From: CAJCJE01 sp036494465
Lineage (GTDB): Bacteria > Actinomycetota > Actinomycetes > Mycobacteriales > Pseudonocardiaceae
Reading direction: 5' to 3'
Assembly (NCBI GenBank): GCA_036494465.1
Contig: DASXOJ010000096.1
Coordinates: forward strand, 1 to 64,000
DNA length: 64,000 nt
How positions within the stretch are numbered: the stretch's first letter is position 1; each line of letters starts with the position of its first letter. The notes beneath the pieces were generated by a model. It did no database searches. It was given only the letters and a program-made list of their open reading frames with translations, and was not told where the DNA came from. This document shows positions 1 to 9,072 of the stretch, one piece after another. Both the position numbers and the translations under genes were made by a program.

Positions 1-1
1 G

Positions 2-835
2 GCGGGCGAGTTCGATCGCCCGGTGATCCTGTTCTCCGGCGGCAAGGACTCGACGCTGCTGCTGCACCTGGCGATCAAGGCGTTCTGGCCGGCTCCGGTG
101 CCGTTCCCGCTGTTGCACGTGGACACCGGTCACAACTTCGACGAGGTCATCGAGTTCCGCGACCGCATGGTGGAACAACACAATCTGCGGTTGATCGTGG
201 CTAACGTTCAGGACTGGATCGACGATGGTCGGCTCGCCGAGCGTCCGGACGGTATCCGCAATCCGCTGCAGACCATGCCGTTGCTGGACAGCATCAACGC
301 CAACCGCTTCGACGCGGTGTTCGGTGGTGGGCGCAGGGACGAGGAAAGGGCCCGCGCCAAGGAGCGAATATTCAGTCTTCGTAACGCTTTTGGGCAATGG
401 GAGCCCAGGAGGCAGCGCCCGGAGCTGTGGAACCTGTATAACGGTAGGCACAAAGCTGGCGAGCACGTACGAGTGTTCCCTCTCTCTAATTGGACGGAAT
501 TGGACGTATGGCGGTATATCGAGCGTGAGCGCATCGAACTACCGTCAATTTATTTCGCACACCGACGCTTTGTTCATCTCCGCGACGGAATGCTGCTGAC
601 CGAAGGCCCCTGGGGTGGTCCCCGGGATGGCGAGGTCGTCGCCGAGAAAACCGTTCGCTACCGCACGGTAGGTGACGGTTCGTGCACTGGTGCTGTCGAG
701 TCCGATGCGTCCGATGTCGCCTCCGTGATCTCGGAGGTCGCTGCCAGTCGTCTCACCGAACGCGGTGCGACCAGGGCGGACGACCGACTTTCCGAAGCCG
801 CTATGGAGGATCGCAAACGGGAGGGCTACTTCTGA
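2..835 (+). CDS. cysD: Sulfate adenylyltransferase subunit 2 (5' end missing)
   Basis: This is the catalytic subunit of ATP sulfurylase, which with CysN turns sulfate and ATP into adenosine 5'-phosphosulfate in the cytoplasm. The PP-loop motif SGGKDST lies right at the left edge. The frame stays open upstream of the first GTG (position 23) to base 2, so the N-terminus, roughly 25-30 residues, is outside the window. The C-terminal end KREGYF is typical of CysD. The stop TGA overlaps the cysN ATG by one base, indicating translational coupling. The central part (about 361-600) is clearly less G+C rich and uses codons such as ATA, TTT, CTA and TAT that neighbouring genes avoid, which suggests mosaic origin. 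Confidence 0.93.
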   Translation, partial: AGEFDRPVILFSGGKDSTLLLHLAIKAFWPAPVPFPLLHVDTGHNFDEVIEFRDRMVEQHNLRLIVANVQDWIDDGRLAERPDGIRNPLQTMPLLDSINANRFDAVFGGGRRDEERARAKERIFSLRNAFGQWEPRRQRPELWNLYNGRHKAGEHVRVFPLSNWTELDVWRYIERERIELPSIYFAHRRFVHLRDGMLLTEGPWGGPRDGEVVAEKTVRYRTVGDGSCTGAVESDASDVASVISEVAASRLTERGATRADDRLSEAAMEDRKREGYF

Positions 836-2154
836 TGGGTGATCTGCTTCGGCTCGCAACGGCGGGCAGCGTAGACGACGGAAAGTCCACTTTGGTCGGA
901 CGTCTCCTTTACGACACCAAGTCGGTGCTCGCCGACCAGCTCGACGCGATCCACCGGGCCAGCGTCGACCGGGGCCTGACCACTCCTGATCTCTCTCTGC
1001 TCGTGGACGGCCTGCGGTCCGAGCGCGAACAGGGCATCACGATCGACGTGGCATACCGGTACTTCGCGACGCCGCACCGCTCGTTCATCCTGGCCGACAC
1101 TCCCGGACACGTGCAGTACACGAGGAACACGGTGACCGGCGCGTCCACGGCGCAGCTGGCGATCCTGCTCGTCGACGCGCGCAAGGGCGTGCTGGAACAG
1201 ACCCGGCGGCACGCGGCCGTGCTGGCGATGCTCGGGGTGCCGAGGCTGGTGCTGGCGGTGAACAAGATCGACCTGGTCGGTTACCAGGAGTCCACGTTCT
1301 CGTTGATCGCCAAGGAGTTCGTCGCACATGCGACGGCACTGGGCTACGCGGAGAGTTCGGTGACCGCGATCCCGGTGTCGGCGCTGGTCGGCGACAACGT
1401 GGTCGAGCCGTCCGGCAACACGCCCTGGTACTCGGGCCCGACCCTGCTGCACCACCTGGAGACCGTCCCGGTCGCGCCGGACCCGCACGACGCGCCGTTC
1501 CGCTTCCCGGTCCAGTACGTGATCCGGCCGCGCACCGCCGACTACCCGGACTACCGGGGTTACGCCGGTCAGGTCGCGGCGGGCACGGTCAGCGTCGGTG
1601 ACGAGATCGTGGTGCTGCCGCACGGTCAGCGCAGCACGGTCAGCGGGATCGACACCGCGGACGGACCGCTGGCGGCAGCGGCGGCGGGCAAGTCGGTGAC
1701 GCTGCTGCTCGCGGACGACATCGACATCTCGCGCGGCGACCTGATCGCGGTCGCGGACAACGCACCCGAGGTCAGCGACGAGATCGACGCGACGATCTGC
1801 TGGCTGTCCGACAAGCCGCTGCGCGCGGGCGCTCGGCTGCTGGTCAAGCACGCCACCCGCACCGTGCCCGCGATTGTGTCCAGTTTGGACACCCGGTTCA
1901 ACGAGCAGACGCTGTCCAGCTCGCCGAGCCCGGATGCGCTGGAACTCAACGAGATCGGCCAGGTGAGCTTCCGCACCGCCGAGCCGTTGCCGCTCGACCG
2001 GTACACCACCAACCGGCGTACCGGCGCCTTCCTGGTCATCGATCCGTCGGACGGCGCAACGCTCGCCGCCGGTCTGGTCGGCGCACCACTACCCGTGCTG
2101 GTCGACGACGAACCGATCGTCGGCGACAGCGAACTGGTTTCCCCCGGACCGTAG
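835..2154 (+). CDS. cysN: Sulfate adenylyltransferase subunit 1 (GTPase)
   Basis: This is the GTPase subunit of ATP sulfurylase; GTP hydrolysis drives APS formation by CysD. The sequence shows the P-loop GSVDDGKST near residue 12, the DTPGH switch II motif and NKID for guanine recognition, followed by EF-Tu-like beta-barrel domains. At 439 residues it is the short form without a fused APS kinase (CysC) domain. The ATG at 835 was chosen because it overlaps the cysD stop and the protein then begins with the conserved MGDLLRLATAGSVDDGKS; the open frame upstream runs inside cysD. The transporter genes follow after 24 bases, consistent with one sulfur operon. Confidence 0.95.
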   Translation: MGDLLRLATAGSVDDGKSTLVGRLLYDTKSVLADQLDAIHRASVDRGLTTPDLSLLVDGLRSEREQGITIDVAYRYFATPHRSFILADTPGHVQYTRNTVTGASTAQLAILLVDARKGVLEQTRRHAAVLAMLGVPRLVLAVNKIDLVGYQESTFSLIAKEFVAHATALGYAESSVTAIPVSALVGDNVVEPSGNTPWYSGPTLLHHLETVPVAPDPHDAPFRFPVQYVIRPRTADYPDYRGYAGQVAAGTVSVGDEIVVLPHGQRSTVSGIDTADGPLAAAAAGKSVTLLLADDIDISRGDLIAVADNAPEVSDEIDATICWLSDKPLRAGARLLVKHATRTVPAIVSSLDTRFNEQTLSSSPSPDALELNEIGQVSFRTAEPLPLDRYTTNRRTGAFLVIDPSDGATLAAGLVGAPLPVLVDDEPIVGDSELVSPGP

Positions 2155-2178
2155 TCCCCCATCGAAAGGCTCGACCCC

Positions 2179-3252
2179 GTGAAGATCGCCAAGCGCCGCA
2201 CGCGCACCTTGTTGACGGCCGCTGTGGCCGCCCAGGCCGTGGTACTGACCCTCGGCCTGAGTGCCTGTTCACGGGCGAGCTCCACCCCGACCGCAAGTGC
2301 CGACCAGGGTCCCGCGTCGGAACTGCGGCTCGGGTTCTTCCCGAACGTGACCCACGCGGCCGCGCTGGTCGGGTTGAACAAGGGGTTCTTCACGAAGGAG
2401 CTGGGCAGCACCAAGCTGACCCAGCAGTCGTTCAACGCGGGCCCTGACGAGGTCGGCGCGCTGCTCGGCAAGTCGCTGGACGCCGCGTTCATCGGCTCGG
2501 GCCCGGCGATCACCGCGTTCTCCAAGTCGCAGGGCGGCGTCGTGCTGATCGCGGGCGCGACCTCGGGCGGCGCGCAGCTGGTCGTCAAGGACGGCATCAA
2601 CTCGCCGAGCGACCTGATCGGCAAGACGGTGGCAACGCCGCAGTTGGCCAACACCCAGGACGTGTCGCTGAAGACCTGGCTGGCCAAGAACAACCTCACC
2701 GGCAAGGTGACCGTCGAGAACCTGGCCAACGCGGACACGCTGACCCAGTTCCAGAAAGGCGCGATCCAGGGTTCCTGGTCGCCTGCGCCGTGGGACGACC
2801 AGCTGATCCAGACCGGCGGCGGCCACGTACTGGTCAACGAGAGCTCGCTGTGGCCGAACGGCCAGTTCCCGACCACCGTGCTGGTGGTGCGCACCCAGTT
2901 CCTCCAGCAGCACCCGGCGACGGTGACCGCGCTGATCAAGGGTGAGCTGGACGCGGTCGACTACGCGAAGTCGAACAAGTCCGGTGCGGAGAGCGCGGTC
3001 AACGACGAGCTCAAGACGCTGACCGGCAAGGCGCTGCCGCAGGCGGTCATCGATGCCGCGTTCGGCGAGATCCAGCTGACCACCGACCCGCTCGCGTCGG
3101 ACTTCCCCGAGCTGGCCAAGGACCAGGTGACCGCCGGAATCATCAAGTCCGCGCCGTCCGTGCAGGGCTTCGCGAACCTGACGCTGCTCAACAAAGCACT
3201 CAAGGCCGCTGGCCAGTCGGCGGTTTCCGCCGGCGGCATCGGGACCAACTGA
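2179..3252 (+). CDS. ABC transporter substrate-binding lipoprotein (sulfonate/nitrate/taurine type)
   Basis: Periplasmic-type binding protein of the SsuA/TauA/NrtA family, 357 residues. A short basic N-terminus and hydrophobic stretch end in a lipobox (LSAC), so the mature protein should be lipid-anchored outside the membrane. The following GFFPNVTHAAALVGLNKGFF segment is characteristic of the family. The GTG start has AAAGG about 10 bases upstream. The gene lies between cysN and its ATPase and permease genes, so the ligand is probably sulfate-related (aliphatic sulfonate or taurine), but the exact substrate cannot be read from the sequence. Confidence 0.88.
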   Translation: MKIAKRRTRTLLTAAVAAQAVVLTLGLSACSRASSTPTASADQGPASELRLGFFPNVTHAAALVGLNKGFFTKELGSTKLTQQSFNAGPDEVGALLGKSLDAAFIGSGPAITAFSKSQGGVVLIAGATSGGAQLVVKDGINSPSDLIGKTVATPQLANTQDVSLKTWLAKNNLTGKVTVENLANADTLTQFQKGAIQGSWSPAPWDDQLIQTGGGHVLVNESSLWPNGQFPTTVLVVRTQFLQQHPATVTALIKGELDAVDYAKSNKSGAESAVNDELKTLTGKALPQAVIDAAFGEIQLTTDPLASDFPELAKDQVTAGIIKSAPSVQGFANLTLLNKALKAAGQSAVSAGGIGTN

Positions 3253-3268
3253 AGGGCAGGGACGGGAC

Positions 3269-4066
3269 ATGACCGCGACACTGCGCATGGCGGCCTCGGA
3301 GTCGACCACCACCCCGGCCGTGCGGCTGACCGGGATCACCAAATCGTTCGGCCGGGGGGCGGCGGCGGTGACCGCGCTGGCGGGCGTCGACCTCGACGTG
3401 CGGCCCGGCGAGTTCGTGTGCCTGCTTGGCGCGTCGGGCTGTGGCAAGACCACGTTGCTCAACCTGGTCGCCGGGTTGGACGAGCCGACCTCGGGTGAGT
3501 TGACCCGCACCACCTCGCGACCGGCGGTGATGTTCCAGGAGGCCGCGCTGATGCCGTGGCTGACCGCGAGCCGCAACGTCGAGCTGGCGCTGCGACTGGC
3601 CGGGGTGGGCAGGACGGCCCGCCGCGCGCGCACCGCCGAGCTGCTGGATCTGGTGCGGTTGAGCGGGGTCGGCGACAAGCGGCCGCACGAGCTCTCCGGC
3701 GGCATGCGCCAGCGCGTCGCCCTGGCTCGCGCGCTGGCGACCACTGTGGACTCTTCCGCCGAACAGCGGTCGCTGCTGCTGATGGACGAGCCGTTCTCCG
3801 CGTTGGACGCGATCACCCGGGACGTGTTGCAGGCCGAGCTGATTCGGGTGTGGCAGGCGGCGCGCACCTCGGTCCTGTTCGTCACGCACGACGTACGCGA
3901 GGCGGTCCGGCTCGGTCAGCGGGTGGTGCTGCTCTCCTCGCGGCCCGGCCGGGTGGTGCGCGAGTGGCAGACCGCTGACCTGGACGCCGTCCGCGAGGCC
4001 GAGGTGATCGACGAGATCAACGGCAGGTTGCGGGAGGTGATCTCCAGCCATGTCGCAGCAGCCTGA
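3269..4066 (+). CDS. ABC transporter ATP-binding protein (SsuB/TauB-like)
   Basis: Cytoplasmic ATPase that powers the sulfonate-type importer, 265 residues. Seen in order: Walker A GASGCGKTT (about residue 55), Q-loop region MFQEAALMPWL, ABC signature LSGGMRQR, Walker B LLLMDEPFSALD and the switch histidine in VTHD. This is the normal length for SsuB-type ATPases. The downstream permease start lies 17 bases inside this gene, so the two are translationally coupled. The genomic partners are the binding protein before it and the permease after it. Confidence 0.93.
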   Translation: MTATLRMAASESTTTPAVRLTGITKSFGRGAAAVTALAGVDLDVRPGEFVCLLGASGCGKTTLLNLVAGLDEPTSGELTRTTSRPAVMFQEAALMPWLTASRNVELALRLAGVGRTARRARTAELLDLVRLSGVGDKRPHELSGGMRQRVALARALATTVDSSAEQRSLLLMDEPFSALDAITRDVLQAELIRVWQAARTSVLFVTHDVREAVRLGQRVVLLSSRPGRVVREWQTADLDAVREAEVIDEINGRLREVISSHVAAA

Positions 4067-4952
4067 CGAGCCGCAGGCAGGTCCGATCGCGGTCGCCGAC
4101 TACGCGGCGGTCGGCGCCGGGCTCGACGTACTGGACGGCGCGAGCACCGCGAAAACCAGTGGCTGGCGCAAGTTCCTGCGTACGGTGCTGCCGCCGATCG
4201 TCGCGGTCGTGGTGCTGATCGCGATCTGGCAGGCGTTGTGGGCAGCAGCCTTCTGGCCCGAGTACCAGCTGCCGGAGCCGAGCGCGGTCGGTTCGCAGCT
4301 GTGGGGTCTGGTCACCACCGGCCAGGTGGGAGGCATCCTGTGGACCTCGGTGCACAGGGCGATCCTCGGCTTCGCCATCGCGATCGTCATCGCGACCCCG
4401 CTCGGTCTGGCCATGGCGCGCATTCCGCTGCTGCGCTCGGCGATCGGTCCGCTGCTGTCCGGGTTGCAGAGCCTGCCGTCGGTGGCGTGGGTGCCCGCCG
4501 CGATCCTCTGGTTCGGCATCCAGCCGACCGCCATCTACTTCGTGGTCCTGCTCGGTTCGGTGCCGTCCATCGCGAACGGCCTGGTGTCCGGCATCGACCA
4601 GATCCCGCCGATCCTGCCAAGGGTCGGCAAGGTGCTGGGCGCGGGCCAGCTCGCGAGCGCGCGGCACATCCTGCTGCCGGCCGCGCTGCCCGGTTACCTG
4701 TCCGGGCTCAAGCAGGGGTGGGCGTTCTCCTGGCGGTCGCTGATGGCGGCCGAGCTGATCGCGAACTCGCCGCAGCTGGGCGCCGGGCTCGGCCAGTACC
4801 TGGAGAACGGCCGCTCGCTCAACGACATGTCGATCGTGATCGCGGCGATCGTGCTGATCCTGTTGGTGGGTATCGGGATCGACCTGATCCTGTTCCGTCC
4901 GGTCGAACGCTACGTGCTGCGCTCGCGCGGTCTCGGCGCGGTGATCAGGTGA
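4050..4952 (+). CDS. ABC transporter permease (SsuC/TauC-like)
   Basis: Inner-membrane permease of the sulfonate/nitrate-type importer, 300 residues, with about six hydrophobic segments beginning near residue 48. The cytoplasmic EAA-type loop that contacts the ATPase is visible around HILLPAALPGYLSGLKQGWA. A hydrophilic N-terminal extension of about 40 residues precedes the first helix. The start is the ATG preceded by GGGAGGTGA; it overlaps the ATPase gene. The stop TGA overlaps the GTG start of the next gene, so all three transporter genes and the chelatase-like gene appear to form one transcript. Confidence 0.92.
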   Translation: MSQQPDEPQAGPIAVADYAAVGAGLDVLDGASTAKTSGWRKFLRTVLPPIVAVVVLIAIWQALWAAAFWPEYQLPEPSAVGSQLWGLVTTGQVGGILWTSVHRAILGFAIAIVIATPLGLAMARIPLLRSAIGPLLSGLQSLPSVAWVPAAILWFGIQPTAIYFVVLLGSVPSIANGLVSGIDQIPPILPRVGKVLGAGQLASARHILLPAALPGYLSGLKQGWAFSWRSLMAAELIANSPQLGAGLGQYLENGRSLNDMSIVIAAIVLILLVGIGIDLILFRPVERYVLRSRGLGAVIR

Positions 4953-5698
4953 CCACTCCGCCGATGGTCGCGCTCGCGCACGGCAGCCGGGATCCCCGGT
5001 CGGCGGCGATGATCGAGGACCTGGTTGGCGCGGTCCGGCGGCGCACGCGGGGTCTGGACGTGCGCACCGCGTTCCTGGACCTGTCCGCGCCGCGCCTGTT
5101 CGACGTGCTCGGCGCGCTGTACGCGGAAGGCCATCGGGACGCGGTCGTGGTGCCGTTGCTGCTGGGCAGCGCCTACCACGCGCGAGTGGACATTCCCGGT
5201 GCGCTTTCTCGTGCCGCGCAACGGTTTCCACTGCTCGACCTGCGGGTGGCCGAGGTACTCGGTCCCGACCCGCGCCTGGATGACGCGGTCCTGCTGCGCC
5301 TGACCGAAGCCGGTGTCGCGCTCGACGATCCGAGCGTCGGCGTGGTGCTGACCGGCGCGGGTTCCTCGCACGCGCCCGCCAACCGCGCGGTGTCCTCGGT
5401 GGCACAACGGCTTTCCCGTCGCACCAACTGGGCCGGTGCGGTCGCGGCGTTCGCGGCAGCGGCCGACCCGGACGTACCCGCGGCCGTCGCGATGCTGCGC
5501 GCTCGTGGTGCGCGCAGGATCGCGCTCGGTTCCTGGTTTCTCGCGCCGGGCCGGCTGCCGGACCGGGTCATCGCGCAGGCGCGTGCGCTCGACCCGGACG
5601 TGCGGATCGCCGAACCGCTCGGCGCCGCGATCGCGGACGTCGTGCTCGGCCGCTACGCGGATGCGCTCGTTGCCGAGAACCTCAGCCAGTACGCCTGA
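4949..5698 (+). CDS. Sirohydrochlorin chelatase-like protein (CbiX/SirB family)
   Basis: About 249 residues with the family opening ALAHGSRDPRS and two related halves: a second chelatase-like motif region begins near GVVLTGAGSSHAPAN. Family members insert Fe or Co into sirohydrochlorin; in a sulfur assimilation operon the likely role is making siroheme for sulfite reductase (inference from context). The GTG at 4949 overlaps the permease stop (GTGA); an ATG five codons later is an alternative start. The open frame upstream is only a shadow of the permease gene. It is the last gene of the sulfur operon. Confidence 0.85.
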   Translation: MTTPPMVALAHGSRDPRSAAMIEDLVGAVRRRTRGLDVRTAFLDLSAPRLFDVLGALYAEGHRDAVVVPLLLGSAYHARVDIPGALSRAAQRFPLLDLRVAEVLGPDPRLDDAVLLRLTEAGVALDDPSVGVVLTGAGSSHAPANRAVSSVAQRLSRRTNWAGAVAAFAAAADPDVPAAVAMLRARGARRIALGSWFLAPGRLPDRVIAQARALDPDVRIAEPLGAAIADVVLGRYADALVAENLSQYA

Positions 5699-5699
5699 C

Positions 5700-5868
5700 C
5701 GGCTCAGCGTGATCTTGAAGACCGGGTTGCTGTAGTACTTGATCTGCTTCTGCGCCACCGGCCAGGTGCAGGAAACGGTGGTGGCCGCGGGAGCCGCGGC
5801 CGCGGGCGCATGGTCGCGGCGCCGGCCGCGCCCGCGGCCAACAGAATCGCTCCGGTTTTCTTGAGCAT
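5700..5868 (-). pseudogene. Remnant of a small secreted protein, frameshifted
   Basis: A well-placed GAGGAAA precedes an ATG (minus strand, 5868) that opens a signal-peptide-like sequence MLKKTGAILLAAGAAGAA. After that the frame turns into arginine/proline-rich nonsense. In another frame the same DNA reads as good high-GC3 coding sequence (an alanine/proline stretch, then TTVSCTWPVAQKQIKYYSN). A one-base shift near 5815 would join signal peptide and body. The C-terminal side then runs without a stop into the antisense of the chelatase gene, so the 3' end is also not intact. I infer a decayed gene; a sequencing error is the alternative. Function unknown. Confidence 0.45.
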
Positions 5869-5954
5869 GGGTGGTTTCCTCGCAATACCGTTGGTCTGAT
5901 CGACGCCCCCAGTTCGACGTCGTGCCAATGGATTCGCGAGCCCCGGATCGGCCG

Positions 5955-8162
5955 TTAACTCATTTCGCCAACTATCACCCGTGCGAGGTAGTCACCGTGG
6001 AGCCGCCCACGCAGCGCCTGCGGCAAGGGGTTGCGGTGCAACACGCCGAGCCGCTGGGTTGCCCTGGTCAGCGCGACGTAGAGCTCGGCGGTGCCGCGCG
6101 GGCCGCCGGCCAGGATCCGGTCCGGGTCGACGACCAGCACCGCGTCGAACTCCAGACCCTTGGTCTGCGACGCGCGCACCGCTCCCGGCACGCCAGGCGG
6201 CCCGATGACGACGCTCGTGCCCTCGCGATTCGCTTCGTCCCGGACAAACTCGTTCACGGCGTCGGCCAGCTCATCCTCGGTGACCTGCCTGGACCACGGT
6301 TCGACGCCGGAGGCCCGCACCGAATCCGGTGGCTGGACACCGGGTGCGAACTCGGCGAGCAACGCGGCGGCGACTGCCATGATCTCGGCGGGCGTGCGGT
6401 AGTTCACCGTCAACGACCGGTAGACCCAGCGATCGGCCACGTACCGGTCCAGCATGGCGCCCCAGGACCGGGCGCCCGCCTCGGAGCGGCGCTGGGCGAG
6501 GTCGCCGACCACGGTGAAAGAGCGGATCGGGCAGCGCCGCATCAGCACCCGCCAGTCCATTTCGGACAGTTCCTGCGCTTCGTCGACCACCACGTGCCGA
6601 TAGGTCCAGTCCCGATCGGCGGACGCGCGCTCGACCAGGTCCCTGGTGTCCACCTCGACGAAGCGGTCGGCGAGCTCGTCGCCGTGCAACAGGTCGGTCG
6701 CGAACAGGTGGTCCTCGTCGTCCATGCTGTCCTCGCGACCGGTCATCAGATCCAGCGCGCCGGTCGCGAACTCGGCTTCGGCTTGGCGAGCCCGTTGTCT
6801 GGCGTCTTCCTCGGCTCGCTCCGCTGCCTTGTCCCGACCGAGCAGGTCGACGAGTTCGTCCAGCAGCGGCACGTCCGACACGGTCCACGCCGCGCCGTTT
6901 TCCCGCAACAGGGACAGATCCGCGCCCGCCGCGCGCAGTCGCGGCTCGGATTCGTACAGCGGAGCCAGGAGTTGTTCCGGGGTGAGGATCGGCCAGAGTC
7001 GGTCGAGCGCGGCGGCGAATCCGTCGTGCTCAGCCAGTTCAGCGATCAGCACCCTGCGCATCTGTTCCCAGGCCGGGCGGTCGGCCAAGGTCAGCCAGCC
7101 CTTGCCGATCCGCCCGATCGCGCGCTCGGTGAGCACGTAGGTGACGATCTCGACGAACTTCTCCCGCGCCTCGTTGTGCGGAAAACCGGTTGCCCGCGCC
7201 TCTTCCCGCGCCCACTCGGCGGTGCCCGCGTCGATCCGCGTGGTCACATCGGTCAGTTCGATCGGGATCGGTTCCTCGGGTATCCGTTGCCGGTCCGCGA
7301 TCGCGGCCCTGAGCACGTCCAGAATCTTCAGGGATCCCTTGTGCCGTGCGACTTCCGGCGCGTCCTCGGCGGTGACGTGCAGACCGGGCACCAGATCGCC
7401 GGTGGTCGTGAACACCACGTCCGACTCGCCGAGCGAGGGCAGCACGCGGCTGATGTGGTTGAGAAAAGCCGGATTCGGGCCGACCACGAGCACGCCGTGC
7501 CGTTCCATCCGCTCCCGCTGGGTGTAGAGCAGGTAGGCGACCCGATGCAGCGCGACCACGGTCTTGCCGGTGCCCGGCCCGCCCTCGATCACCAGCACGC
7601 CGGGGTGGTCGAGCCGGATGATCTCGTCCTGTTCGGACTGGATCGTGGCGACGATATCCCGCATGCCCTCGCCACGCGGCGCGTTGACCGCGGCAAGGAG
7701 GGCGGCTTCACCACGTTCACCTGCCTGCGGGCGGCCGAACGCCTCGTCGGTGAAATCCAGGATCCGTCTGCCTCTGGTGAGGAACTGGCGGCGCCTGCGC
7801 ATGTTCTCCGGACTGGCGGCAGTCGCGACGTAGAACGGCCGAGACGCGGGCGCTCGCCAGTCCAGCAGCAGCGGCTCGTGTTCGTCGTCCACGTCGAACA
7901 GTCCGATCCGGCCGATGTAGGCGTGCTCCCCGGTGACCGCGTCCAACCGGCCGAAGCACAGGCCGTTGTCCGCAACGTTCAGTCGTTTGAACTCCCTGGC
8001 CAGCGCGAACACCTCGACATCGCGCTCCATCGGCGAGTACCCGGTGCCGGCCAGTGCCCCGTCGTACGCCTCCTTCACCCGCGCCCGCTCGGCGTCGAGC
8101 CGCTCGTAGAGCCCGGCGACGTACTCACGCTCGGACCGCAGTTCCCCGTCGTAATTTGACAC
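5955..8162 (-). CDS. HelD/HelR-type UvrD-like ATPase (RNA polymerase recycling factor)
   Basis: Superfamily 1 helicase-like protein of 735 residues. The Walker A motif GGPGTGKTVVALHR is near residue 196. Downstream are VVDEAQELS (motif II), NYRTPAEI and VALTRATQRLGVL (motifs V-VI). The long N-terminal region before Walker A, beginning with a charged helical segment, is characteristic of HelD/HelR proteins, which bind RNA polymerase and dissociate stalled or rifamycin-bound complexes. The start is GTG with GAGGGG just upstream. A 100-bp A/T-rich spacer separates it from the PLP gene upstream. The assignment to HelR rather than another HelD paralogue is inference. Confidence 0.82.
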   Translation of the reverse strand: MSNYDGELRSEREYVAGLYERLDAERARVKEAYDGALAGTGYSPMERDVEVFALAREFKRLNVADNGLCFGRLDAVTGEHAYIGRIGLFDVDDEHEPLLLDWRAPASRPFYVATAASPENMRRRRQFLTRGRRILDFTDEAFGRPQAGERGEAALLAAVNAPRGEGMRDIVATIQSEQDEIIRLDHPGVLVIEGGPGTGKTVVALHRVAYLLYTQRERMERHGVLVVGPNPAFLNHISRVLPSLGESDVVFTTTGDLVPGLHVTAEDAPEVARHKGSLKILDVLRAAIADRQRIPEEPIPIELTDVTTRIDAGTAEWAREEARATGFPHNEAREKFVEIVTYVLTERAIGRIGKGWLTLADRPAWEQMRRVLIAELAEHDGFAAALDRLWPILTPEQLLAPLYESEPRLRAAGADLSLLRENGAAWTVSDVPLLDELVDLLGRDKAAERAEEDARQRARQAEAEFATGALDLMTGREDSMDDEDHLFATDLLHGDELADRFVEVDTRDLVERASADRDWTYRHVVVDEAQELSEMDWRVLMRRCPIRSFTVVGDLAQRRSEAGARSWGAMLDRYVADRWVYRSLTVNYRTPAEIMAVAAALLAEFAPGVQPPDSVRASGVEPWSRQVTEDELADAVNEFVRDEANREGTSVVIGPPGVPGAVRASQTKGLEFDAVLVVDPDRILAGGPRGTAELYVALTRATQRLGVLHRNPLPQALRGRLHGDYLARVIVGEMS

Positions 8163-8262
8163 GTACCCCTCACCCGGCTATTCTGAAGTTACATTCGGTG
8201 AATGCCTCGTTGTTTTGAGGCGGACACCGATTTTTTATTGTCGCATCTCGTGTCAAGTCGGC

Positions 8263-9072
8263 TCAGCCGGTGATGACCGCGACTACCGTGCTGCCACTGG
8301 GAAACGTCCCGTTGGCGACGAGCGCGTGGATGCCGTAGAGCATCTTGGCCACGTACACCCATTCCAGATCGAGGCCATGCACCTCGCGGAATGCCGCAAT
8401 GAACGAGTCGAGGTCGTCATTGCGGCGCGCGAATCCGCCGAACACGTAGTCATCGACAATGGTGAAGTTGTCGGTGACGTCCGCACCCTGCAACCTGCGC
8501 ACCTCGGCCGGCAGGAAACCCGCCCCACCGCGCAACGCCGAGAAGCCGATGGCGCGCTTGCCCGGTGGCAGCGAGGCGGCGATGCCCGCGAGCGTGCCGC
8601 CGGTGCCGACCGGGCAGCAGATCACGTCGAAGTCGTCCTCGATCTCCGGCACGATCTCGCGACACCCCTTGACCGCCAACGCGTTGCTGCCGCCCTCGGG
8701 CAGCAGGTAGAACTCGCCGAACCGATGCCGCAACCGCGCGAGCACGGCGGGATCCGTCTTGCCTCGATAGGTGGACCGGTCCAGGTAGGCGAGCTGCATG
8801 CCGTTGCCGACCGCCGCGGCCAGCGACTCGTTGAGCGGATCGTGCGCCTCGCCGCGAATCACGCCCACCGTGCGGAACCCGTGGATCCGCCCGGCCGCCG
8901 CCGTGGCCCTGATGTGGTTGGAATACGCGCCACCGAAGGTGAGCAGCATCGACGCCTGCTGCTCGCGTGCGGCGACGAGGTTGTACTTGAGCTTGCGCCA
9001 CTTGTTGCCGGGCAGTTCCGGATTGATCAGGTCGTCGCGCTTGAGCACGATCCGCACGCCGCGATACTCCAT
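8263..9072 (-). CDS. PLP-dependent ACC deaminase / D-cysteine desulfhydrase family protein
   Basis: Fold-type II PLP enzyme of 269 residues. The PLP lysine is in PELPGNKWRKLKYNL; the substrate loop is GGAYSNHIRATAAAG and the phosphate-binding glycine loop is CPVGTGGTLAG. Family members deaminate ACC or desulfurate D-cysteine; the sequence alone does not decide. The start is the ATG of MEYRGVRIV, which overlaps the stop of the upstream hydroxylase gene (ATGA), so the two are translationally coupled. This start gives a protein some 25-30 residues shorter at the N-terminus than usual relatives. The reading frame upstream of it is antisense to nothing but lies entirely inside the hydroxylase gene. 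Confidence 0.83.
   Translation of the reverse strand: MEYRGVRIVLKRDDLINPELPGNKWRKLKYNLVAAREQQASMLLTFGGAYSNHIRATAAAGRIHGFRTVGVIRGEAHDPLNESLAAAVGNGMQLAYLDRSTYRGKTDPAVLARLRHRFGEFYLLPEGGSNALAVKGCREIVPEIEDDFDVICCPVGTGGTLAGIAASLPPGKRAIGFSALRGGAGFLPAEVRRLQGADVTDNFTIVDDYVFGGFARRNDDLDSFIAAFREVHGLDLEWVYVAKMLYGIHALVANGTFPSGSTVVAVITG

Noticed and set aside
5871..8159. A 762-codon plus-strand frame over the helicase gene
   Set aside because: It is antisense to the HelD/HelR-type gene, whose motifs are unambiguous.
8163..8262. A rifamycin-associated element upstream of the HelR-like gene
   Set aside because: The A/T-rich spacer shows no 19-bp GC-rich palindrome of the kind known upstream of rifamycin-inducible genes, so rifamycin induction is not claimed.
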